DNA of 64,000 bases, from assembly GCF_016802725.1 (NCBI RefSeq), contig NC_052673.1:4512037-4576036 (forward strand), given 5' to 3'. The translations under genes were made by a program, and so were the position numbers. Shown piece after piece: positions 56,610-64,000 of this stretch. Numbering within the stretch: the stretch's first letter is position 1; the number at the start of each line of letters is the position of its first letter. The notes beneath the pieces are model-generated. The model had not been told where the DNA came from. It ran no database searches and saw only the letters and a list, made by a program, of their open reading frames with translations. Origin of the DNA: Solenopsis invicta (Eukaryota; Arthropoda; Insecta; Hymenoptera; Formicidae).

Positions 56610-56982
56610 TATCTTCCAAAACAAAATCATTTTTCAACAAGACCATCCAGCTCATACAGCACTTCGTACACGGGAAGTTTTAAATAATAGATATCCAAAC
56701 AGATAGATAGGGATACATAGCAGTCTTCACGAATGGCCACCGCGATCACCTGATCTCACACCCATGGATTTTTTTGCGTGGAGGTATATACGAGATCTGG
56801 TGTATCAAACATTACCAGCCACTCGTAAAGATTTAATGGAAAAAATTGAAGCAACTAGTCGCAATATTACACTAGCGATGCTGAGCAACGTGCGACAAAG
56901 TTTTATGAGAAGAGTCGCATTATGTATGGAGGAAGCTATTTTGAACACTTGTTATAAAAATTATATAGTTTTCAATAAATAG
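56610..56982 (+). pseudogene. Inverted partial copy of the transposase 3' end
   Basis: Reads FQQDHPAHTALRTRE-like sequence near 56640-56680, then PPRSPDLTPMDFFAWRYIRD and PATRKDLMEKIEATSRNITL. Mirrors 54250-54610. Unlike the left copy, the FQQD motif is in frame here, so the two arms have decayed separately. Confidence 0.75.
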
Positions 56983-57351
56983 TTTGCATATAAATTTGAA
57001 AAAAGTTTTTGATTAAAATATTTCCTTATGCGCTTAACATTTTTTGCATCTTTGAAATAAATGTATCAATTATAATTATCGTTAGTGATCAATATTCATG
57101 AAAGATTCCGAACTTTCAAAATTAGGACCTGAATATCAAATTAATTTTGCTAACAATTTTTGCAATTTAACAAGTCTATCAAAATTGATAACGCTAACAA
57201 GCACGAAAAGTAAAGAGGATAAGAGAAAAGTTTAATTATTTATTTCATGTTTGTTTCTTTTAACGTGATAATATTTTAAAATTTAATGTTTCATCTTTGA
57301 TTATTGTTTCGTCTCCTCTTATAATAACTGCAACAATCCAAGACCGGTATT

Positions 57352-57483
57352 CATAGTCGATTCTTATATTTAAGATCGTCTTAAGTATCATTTTAAGATG
57401 TCATCAACTAATCAGAGAGCCATATTAGCATCTTAAGACGTTACTTAAGATCTTGAAATGAGAATTGACTATGAATACTGGCC
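57352..57483. mobile_element. Short MITE in the right arm (mirror of 53721-53865)
   Basis: GACCGGTATTCATAGTCGAT to TTGACTATGAATACTGGCC, flanked by CAA, i.e. the complement of the TTG duplication of the left copy. Same insertion, duplicated with the arm. Confidence 0.75.
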
Positions 57484-57655
57484 CAAGTTCGTCATATTTA
57501 ATTCATAAATTGATAAAAATGTGCGTAATCCACTCGATCGATAACGATTATGCCGGTATATGTATATGCCGTCGTTATCTACTGATCCTGTCTACCCCTG
57601 GCTCCTACCGTATGCAACCATTTGTGCGTCCTAAATGTATCTGCAACATGCTGTA

Positions 57656-58129
57656 CGCGCTCCGCAATAAGTCGGTCACCCGACACCCCACAAAACATCC
57701 AGCGGCCGTGCGCGATAACACGTGATCCGTTCACCGCGATTCGATTATATTGAAAAAGGAAATCATTTATAATAAAGTTTGGGGACTAAAAGTGCTAATA
57801 AGAGAGTGAAAGTGTTATTTGCCACCCTTCGCGTCCTCCTACAAGTATCCTCCTCGTGGGTTCCAACCCTTCAGACGGATCGAATCCCGAATATTTTTCT
57901 TATTGCACCCGCCGGTACAACAAATGTGAGTTAATTTTTTTCGCCTTCCTAAGTTTTGTGTGCGTCCTGTATAAGTCTGTGTACCTTTTCTGCTCTTGCT
58001 TAAATTTTAATTGCACGTTTCAAGAATTTTTTTTTTCGATTTTCTGTCACTGCTAATATTTAAATAATAAAGCAAAATTTTTTTGAGGCAGCCTTAACTA
58101 TCCTTTGCTACTAATATCATAATACCTTT
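57656..58129. other. Non-coding interval
   Basis: Moderately GC-rich to about 57900 then AT-rich. No gene recognised. Confidence 0.4.
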
Positions 58130-58471
58130 AAGGTGATGCTAAAGTCGTTCTTTTTTACCGACCGAACGTTAATTTTTGGGCACGCCGTTCTTCTAATTGC
58201 ATTTACAGATTTAAAAATCCCTTTCCACAATTAAAGTATAGACAGTAATGTATAACGGACGCTATATAAAGATAATGAAAACGAAAAAAATTGGAAAATT
58301 ATTTTCAATTTTTTTTTGTTTTTCTTATCCTTATATAGCGTCCGTTATACATTACTGTCTATACTTTAATTGTGGAAAAGGATTTTTAAATCTGTAAATG
58401 CAATTAGAAGAACGGCTTGCCCGAAAATTAACGTTTGGTCGGTAAAAAAGGACGACTTTAGCATCCCCTTA
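58130..58471. mobile_element. 342-bp palindromic MITE
   Basis: AAGGTGATGCTAAAGTCGTT mirrored by ACGACTTTAGCATCCCCTT; arms of about 160 bp (GGACGCTATATAA, TTACTGTCTATACTTTAATT, ATTTTTAAATCTGTAAATGC) around an A/T-rich loop. No clear target duplication. A 20-bp direct duplication (CTTTAATACGATATATAAAA) follows at 58469-58508. Confidence 0.75.
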
Positions 58472-58675
58472 ATACGATATATAAAACTTTAATACGATAT
58501 ATAAAACTTTTTTGTGTGGGAATATTATTTGCCAGCCTATGATTTACAATTTTTGTGAATTTATTATTGAATTTCTTATTTAGAAAATTAGAAAATAAAT
58601 ACGAGTTTACAAGGCTCCTAAAGAATAATAATTCAAATGAGGCAGGAAGAGCTTCAGAGCCGTGCAGGGTGTTGT

Positions 58676-58800
58676 GCGCAAATACAAACTAAATACATAT
58701 GTAAATAGAGTAAACGTTTCGACCGTTTAATAACAAGTCATCTTCAGTACATTGAATCTATAAAATCGAACCAATTAAATAGCAAATCGTATCATAGACT
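58676..58800 (-). mobile_element. Penelope-like terminal-repeat remnant
   Basis: Minus strand reads GTACTGAAGATGACTTG, then GGTCGAAACGTTTACTC and ACATATGTATTTAGTTTGTA, the same order of motifs as the nested Penelope element. No coding part adjacent. Confidence 0.45.
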
Positions 58801-59805
58801 TAACGCAACATAAATCAATAAATTAAGATCTTACCGGATATATCTGCGATATCAGCTTTCGCAAACGTACCACATTGAAACGGCTTAATAAAAGATGTCA
58901 TAAAGCGTCTTATTTCGAGATGTATCCTCGAGGAACGAGCGAAGGGACATCATTTTCGGAACATGAATCTGAGTAAGTCCGATAACAAAAAAACAACAAT
59001 ATTCAATGTCAAATGTAAAAAAATTAAATAAATAAATACGAATAAAAATAAAATAATAAAATATAATATATAAAGAACTGTACAAGTCAAGATAATAAAA
59101 TTGTTAAAAAAAAAACTAACATAAAGTTAAAATATATAAAAAATTATAAAGAAAGAGTTGTACAAGTCAAATAATAAAATTGTAAAATGGTATAAATAAC
59201 ATGAAAGGAATAGTATAGATCATACCTATGAGTTCCGAAAACTACTCGTATATCCTAAAAGATGCTGGTACGTACATCACAGAGTGTTGTGAAACGAGTA
59301 AAGTAAGAGAATTGTCGAACAGAACGATATGAGTAGGAAAAAGAGAAGGGGAGGGGGGGGGAGAAAGATCGGGCGTTAAGGGGATGCTGGAGAGACGACT
59401 GAACTCCCACGATCCTGCGACCTCATTTAAGTGGAACTAAAAATGTCGATAATATCGATCGATAATGTCAACATCTTTAATTCCATTTCTTACATTATCA
59501 TATGAGCATTTTAGAATGTCACTAGGACCATGGTTAATAAATGTGCGTATACAGGTGACTTATTAAATAGTCCCATGTAAATATTTCTAAAAAAGGTAAA
59601 AAATACGGAAAAACTATTTCAGACAAAAGTGATATAGTCTGAATCAGGGTTATGCCGTATGATTCAAGATTACATTTACACAGATTATTATACGTATTGT
59701 TTACGTATATTTTACATTGTATACACATAAAATGTGTGTCGATTGTTTATATTTTATGCGTAAAAACGCAACCATGGTTTGAAGGAGGACATACACGTTT
59801 TTCAT
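58801..59805. other. AT-rich non-coding interval
   Basis: Contains a poly-G-like AGGGGAGGGGGGGGGAG run near 59348 and a short duplicated stretch (AGTTGTACAAGTCAA near 59080 and 59155). No gene. Confidence 0.4.
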
Positions 59806-59990
59806 CAGTATCGTCTGAATAGACGTTTCTGATATTTATAATTAGTTAGTATTGTTATACACATTTCTATTTTTTTTATCAGTATCGTTTTAGTAGACGT
59901 TTCTGATATTTATTTAACCAGTATCGTCTGAATAGACGTTTCTGGTATTTACTTCAGCAGTACCGTCAATATATACACTTCTGCTCAAAT
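59806..59990. repeat. Tandem array of 39-bp units, each with a small hairpin
   Basis: CAGTATCGTCTGAATAGACG followed by TTTCTGATATTTAT starts at 59806, 59880 and 59919; degenerate units start near 59845 and 59958. Spacing is 35-39 bp. Intact units contain CGTCT-GAAT-AGACG, able to form a 5-bp stem. Confidence 0.65.
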
Positions 59991-61107
59991 TGTTAAAGTA
60001 TTTTTTCATGCCTAACCGGAAGAAAGAGTCATAATTCCGACACACGATGCGCAACAGCGAAGTTTTTAACGTTGACCCCGTGATTGTTCTGCCGTTGTCT
60101 GGTGCCTCCTAGGTCCTCCTTAGCCTCCTCTCTTGTTTCTGCTTATTTCTTTACCGCGACATTCTGGATGACACTCAAGTGCACGACGCGCAATTTATTA
60201 CATTGCGACAACGGAAGGTCAACGTGAAACGACGCAAGCGTTATCCGCATCCACGGTTACCCGCGACGCCGTCGGAGAAGTCAACGCGGCAGACGACGAA
60301 TCTCGAGCACTAGAGAATCGCGCGATCACCGCGCGTCGCGCGGCGTAACCTAACCTTTCAATTGGTTAGCCATGGCCGTTGCTAACACACAACACACACG
60401 TGTCTCCGGAACGCGCCCGCCGGGTCATGAAACGTGTCGTCCTCGCCGAATCATCGCGCGCGATTCTCTTCTATCTTTTTCTCTGTACGTCTCCTTTTCT
60501 CTCGTTGTAGCTTTGTATACAAATTCGATTCGTCAAGTCGAGCGTTTACATTCGCAACGCGCAGCGTATTATATTCACTTTTTCTCACAAATTTATAAAT
60601 ATATTTATAAATAATTACAAAAAAATTATTCTTCATACATACGTACGTACAATAATTTATTAATGAATATTGAAATATATATAAAAGTTAGTAGAATTTT
60701 TTAAAATATTTATACATAATTTTGAAACAATTTTTAATTATTTCGTACCAAGTGCGTTATTATAAAAAAAAAACGTTAGGGAATTTAAAAATGCTTTCTA
60801 TTATCAATTGAATTAAAATTTCTCAAAAACACGAAAGATGTATTTGCTATGAAAATTTGTAATATATGAGAACGTGAAAATAAGTGTTAAAATTTTTGCA
60901 CGTGTTTTGTGTCCAATTTTAATGTAATTAATAATAGAAGAGCATTTTTTATTTCTTAATTTTTTAAATTACTAGATTAAAAAAAATTCTCGTTCTGAGG
61001 GATCAAACATGAAACCTCGACAATACTAGCCACGCATTTTTTACCAAGTTATACGAGACTATTTCATTATAATAAAATAGTCAATATATCTGCTCAAATC
61101 ATAAATT

Positions 61108-61110
<3 letters not shown>
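59991..61110. other. Non-coding DNA, GC-rich then AT-rich
   Basis: GC-rich about 60160-60460 with CGCGCGATCACCGCGCG-like palindromes, then AT-rich. No coding features; it could be flank or terminus of the Mutator-like element to the right. Confidence 0.4.
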
Positions 61111-61152
<42 letters not shown>

Positions 61153-61191
61153 CTCACAATTTATATATGTATGTATATACATCACAGTACA

Positions 61192-61224
<33 letters not shown>
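61111..61224. repeat. (TA)n and (CA)n microsatellites
   Basis: (TA)n at 61111-61144 and (AC)n at 61193-61224, separated by TATGTATG repeats. ORFs through them are artefacts. Confidence 0.9.
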
Positions 61225-61226
<2 letters not shown>

Positions 61227-61539
61227 AAGTGTATGTATATGTATCTGTATTTGTGAAATGGGCCCGTCCATCGCCCATTCCCGTGAAACGTAACCAAACT
61301 TTTTCATCGTTTCTCTGTTCTCTTGTATTTTGCCTATAACATAGATTAACAGTACTGCCTTTTAATTAAACAGTACTTCTGTGCTGTTGTATAATACTAT
61401 ATACACAGAATATATGTATAAGTTGCACATTTTATTTTTTTTGTTTGTCCTATCACATGAGATTTATGAGACGTATGCAATTAATTTTTCACACGAATGC
61501 ATAACAATATTCTTCGAAATAAATATGTTCAAAGAATAT

Positions 61540-64000
61540 TTATTGTCTCGGAAAAGGCAAAAGTTCATTATTTTCTAAGATATTGACAAAGTGACGTCTC
61601 ATAAGTTCAACGTCATTAGAATATGTTTCTCTGCTAGGATTTTTTCCTAACACTATATCTGTTGCAAAAGCTGCTGCGTATATTCCACAACACGTACCAT
61701 CTGGTTGCGATTGAACTTTTTCAAAGCTTATGTCCGAACATTTCAGTTGTGGAAAACGAGCGTTTATATATGCTTTTTCTTTTGACGCCAATTTATTGTA
61801 TGTACAGCCCGATAGGCTATCATATACATAAAGTTTGATTCCGTCAAAATATATACAACGCCAGTGATCAGTACAATTTCCTCCAATTATTTGTACACTT
61901 TCGGTATAACTGGCTTCGATTAATTGTGGACATTCTATATAGTGTACACTTTGTGTTTTTAAATATGTTGTTTCTGCCACAAGGCGTAAGAATAAGTCTA
62001 ACGAATCGTCATTTAATTTACTATGTTTGGGCAAAACATTCTTTTTCACCAAAGAAAGAGAAATCTGACGATTATCAAAAACTCTTCTTAGGCTTGCTAT
62101 TTCATCAGCTGTAGGATTATAGTTAGTTATATGACTTACTATTACACAGTCATCTTCCTCTACTACAGCAGTAGGAACAGTAGCATTTGTCCCTATTGAA
62201 ATATTATTATATTTTAATCGTTTTTTGTCAATCGTTTTTTCTTGTTCATTGGTTGTCGTTTCATGTTGTCGCTTATTGATATAATGAATTGCACTTTTGG
62301 ACTTTTCTTTTGCTTCTATTATATAATTCGGTTCTCTAATAGGCAAGTGTCTATTATGTCGACTGTCCACAATTTCAGGAAGCAAACATTCGAAATAGAA
62401 ACGTTTTAACAGAGACAGCATTTGATTTTGCCAAAAATCAATGTCTCTATTTACACGCACTGTTTTCATGCTTTTTGGCGTCCATAAAGCAAAAATGCAA
62501 TAATTACGCCGCGTTATATTCAGTTGTCCTTGTATTTGATAAAAGAACCGATGATTTCGGTTCATTACGTTTGGATCTTTTCTATCAAAAATGCCTTTCA
62601 ATCGAGGCAATGTAAGAATAGCTTCTTCCGCTGTTATAGCTTCAGCTGAAGCAGGACATTTAATCTCGATTAAACCATCTTCATCGAGAAGTCCGTCAGG
62701 AGAAGCGCTCAAATATGGATTGTCACAATCTATAAACAATCCGCATGGTTTTATATCTTTCTCTAATAATTCTGATAAATCTTGTTTCGCAATTTCCTCC
62801 ATTTCGCGACCATATTTCATGGCTGCAGTATCGGTTAATGCTGGAAACAAAATGTTCTTGACGGTTATTGCACAAGACGTTGTTGGCCTCATACGACATA
62901 TAAGTCCAAAATTTGATGATGTCAATCTTTCTTTTCTCAACGTCTGCCATAATTCGCATTTACTTTGTTCTCTGCTATCACATTCGATTTGTTTCCAGTT
63001 TCTCCCATCTTCGAATAATTTTTCAAGTTGTTTTTTTTTTAATTGTTCGAATACGTCAGGTGAGAGATCTGGTTTTTGAGATTTAGGTCCGTAATAACTA
63101 TCTGTCCCTTCCTTTGTTTTAAACTTTTTAGGTTTTCCATGCACTTTTCGATATTCTTTTGTTCGAGCTACTTTTATCTGTCGTCGCTTCTCCAGATTTT
63201 CAATAATAGAAGGGACAGTGTTGCAAACATTTTTATGTAGTTTTGTAAGAACTTCTTGCGTGTTATGCTGAATAACAGCTCCCGCAATTCTGGCATTATA
63301 AGAACCTCGTGCACCAAAATTTTGGCGTTTTCCGGCAATTGCTTTGCAGACTACCGAATTAAATAATTCTACATAATTATTTGTTACATTAAGCAACAAA
63401 CTATCGGAATAAGCGCTTAAATATTTTATTGCATTCTGTATTTTCGGATACAGACCGTACTTTTTTAGATACGGAACAGAATTTTCTATATTTTTATTGT
63501 CGACATCTTTGCATGTGCGACCACGTTCCGCACATCGTTTATGTTCACCGAAGATATGACTTGGAATATTTAATATATCTTCGCGTAATTCTATTGCTTG
63601 ACAATGCTGAGGTTGTTGCTCTTTCCTTCGACGCTCAGCCGATTCATATATTTCTTTTACAATATTTTCAATATTGTTTCTCACAATATTTCGATATTTA
63701 ATAAACTCACGATTTCTACGTAAGCTTTGTACAATTGTATCTGCGATCTTTTTCAGTTTTTTGCGAAGATTACGAAGCAAATGATTAGTGCATTCGACCT
63801 TTCGCACTGTTACATTTTGCTCCTGATACGGTTTATTATTAATGATGCTCTGATACACATTGCTATCACCATCGGCAATGATTGTTCTATATATTACATT
63901 ATGCTGTGAAATGCTATGATTGAATCCTTCTACAATAGCATCACTTTCCATGCGTGCAGAGCTTGCATTACGATCAAAATTTTTATAACATTTATGAACT
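61540..64000 (-). CDS. Mutator-type transposase, YqaJ exonuclease and Ulp1 protease fusion (partial, runs off the edge)
   Basis: The longest intact frame in the window. The Met at 63951 is internal: the frame stays open upstream to the edge and reads HKCYKNFDRNASSARM, so the true start lies outside. Counting from that Met: (1) Mutator-like transposase, RTIIADGDSNVYQ (Asp27/Asp29), CTNHLL (Cys54, His57) and NNYVELFNSVV (Glu195 plausible third acid), with GKRQNFG; (2) YqaJ/lambda-exonuclease fold about residues 336-520, LTSSNFG, GREMEEIA, ASPDGLLDEDGLIEIKCP (Asp419, Glu429, Lys431) and YQIQGQL (Gln474); (3) Ulp1/C48-like protease about 640-790, TDHWRCI (His696), YVYDSLSG (Asp711), QPDGTCCGIYAA (Gln749, Cys755). 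All core residues of the nuclease and protease are present and no stop or shift interrupts about 820 codons. The stop codon overlaps an AATAAA signal. Substrates and activity are not known from sequence. Confidence 0.85.
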   Translation of the reverse strand, partial: VHKCYKNFDRNASSARMESDAIVEGFNHSISQHNVIYRTIIADGDSNVYQSIINNKPYQEQNVTVRKVECTNHLLRNLRKKLKKIADTIVQSLRRNREFIKYRNIVRNNIENIVKEIYESAERRRKEQQPQHCQAIELREDILNIPSHIFGEHKRCAERGRTCKDVDNKNIENSVPYLKKYGLYPKIQNAIKYLSAYSDSLLLNVTNNYVELFNSVVCKAIAGKRQNFGARGSYNARIAGAVIQHNTQEVLTKLHKNVCNTVPSIIENLEKRRQIKVARTKEYRKVHGKPKKFKTKEGTDSYYGPKSQKPDLSPDVFEQLKKKQLEKLFEDGRNWKQIECDSREQSKCELWQTLRKERLTSSNFGLICRMRPTTSCAITVKNILFPALTDTAAMKYGREMEEIAKQDLSELLEKDIKPCGLFIDCDNPYLSASPDGLLDEDGLIEIKCPASAEAITAEEAILTLPRLKGIFDRKDPNVMNRNHRFFYQIQGQLNITRRNYCIFALWTPKSMKTVRVNRDIDFWQNQMLSLLKRFYFECLLPEIVDSRHNRHLPIREPNYIIEAKEKSKSAIHYINKRQHETTTNEQEKTIDKKRLKYNNISIGTNATVPTAVVEEDDCVIVSHITNYNPTADEIASLRRVFDNRQISLSLVKKNVLPKHSKLNDDSLDLFLRLVAETTYLKTQSVHYIECPQLIEASYTESVQIIGGNCTDHWRCIYFDGIKLYVYDSLSGCTYNKLASKEKAYINARFPQLKCSDISFEKVQSQPDGTCCGIYAAAFATDIVLGKNPSRETYSNDVELMRRHFVNILENNELLPFPRQ

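Larger units (their letters stand above)
53545..57653 (-). mobile_element. Palindromic Tc1/mariner-superfamily element with coding TIRs
   Basis: Termini CAGGGTGTTGCAGATACATT and an imperfect complement (ending GCAACATGCTG), flanked by TA (53543-53544, 57654-57655). Arms of about 1.1 kb (53545-54640 and 56610-57653) mirror each other and include the same short MITE and the 3' end of the transposase. The centre holds the unique 5' part of the transposase. Confidence 0.75.

Noticed and set aside
59806..59990. CRISPR-like array because of hairpin repeats with regular spacing
   Set aside because: Eukaryotic TE-rich context, spacers are short and similar, no cas genes; it is an ordinary tandem repeat.
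60345..60360. TAACCTAACC as telomeric repeat
   Set aside because: Only two units; interstitial chance occurrence, not an array.
1..64000. tRNA, rRNA or snRNA genes
   Set aside because: No cloverleaf with A/B boxes or recognisable rRNA sequence was seen by eye; a tRNAscan or Rfam run would be needed to exclude degenerate copies.

Overview
The window looks like eukaryotic, AT-rich arthropod chromatin, most probably from an insect (an ant or another hymenopteran would fit, but this is inference). Evidence: two DD34D mariners, THAP/P-like, hAT, piggyBac-type (TTAA) and Harbinger-type (3-bp TSD) elements, a Penelope-like element, a DIRS retrotransposon, a gypsy element and Mutator-like elements, with spliceosomal GT-AG introns inside two transposase genes. 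I could not recognise a single ordinary host gene. The 64 kb is a nested transposon graveyard, and most open reading frames belong to transposable elements.

Layout. 1-1.8 kb: GC-rich LTR-like DNA interrupted by three hairpin MITEs. 2-8.3 kb: several TIR elements and a decayed hAT transposase. 8.5-32.3 kb: two inverted arms of about 155-bp tandem repeats (foldback type). Just inside the left arm lies a NOF-like Mutator transposase fused to a ubiquitin-specific-protease-like domain; its 3' part is split by a fairly intact DIRS element (12.9-17.4 kb). The rest of that interval holds three large palindromic elements, a second hAT gene with an intron, and a P/THAP-like miniature element. 32.3-37.8 kb: a gypsy element (gag, protease, truncated RT, LTR) with a MITE in its coding part and a nearly intact mariner in its LTR. 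40.6-42.1 kb: a solo LTR. 43.4-51.4 kb: a complete Mutator-like element with about 1-kb TIRs and a perfect 9-bp target duplication, encoding a transposase joined to a Ulp1-like protease, with a Penelope-like element nested in it (12-bp target duplication). 52-53.3 kb: a mariner. 53.5-57.7 kb: a palindromic Tc1/mariner-like element. 61.5-64 kb: an intact, very long reading frame running off the right edge, fusing a Mutator-type transposase, a YqaJ-type exonuclease and a Ulp1-type protease.

The most interesting theme is that three distinct Mutator-like elements each carry a different ubiquitin/SUMO-type cysteine peptidase (USP-like, Ulp1-like, and Ulp1-like plus YqaJ nuclease). The last is uninterrupted and may be recently active. 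A second theme is TIRs that have grown inward until they include the 3' end of the transposase or protease gene, seen in two unrelated elements.
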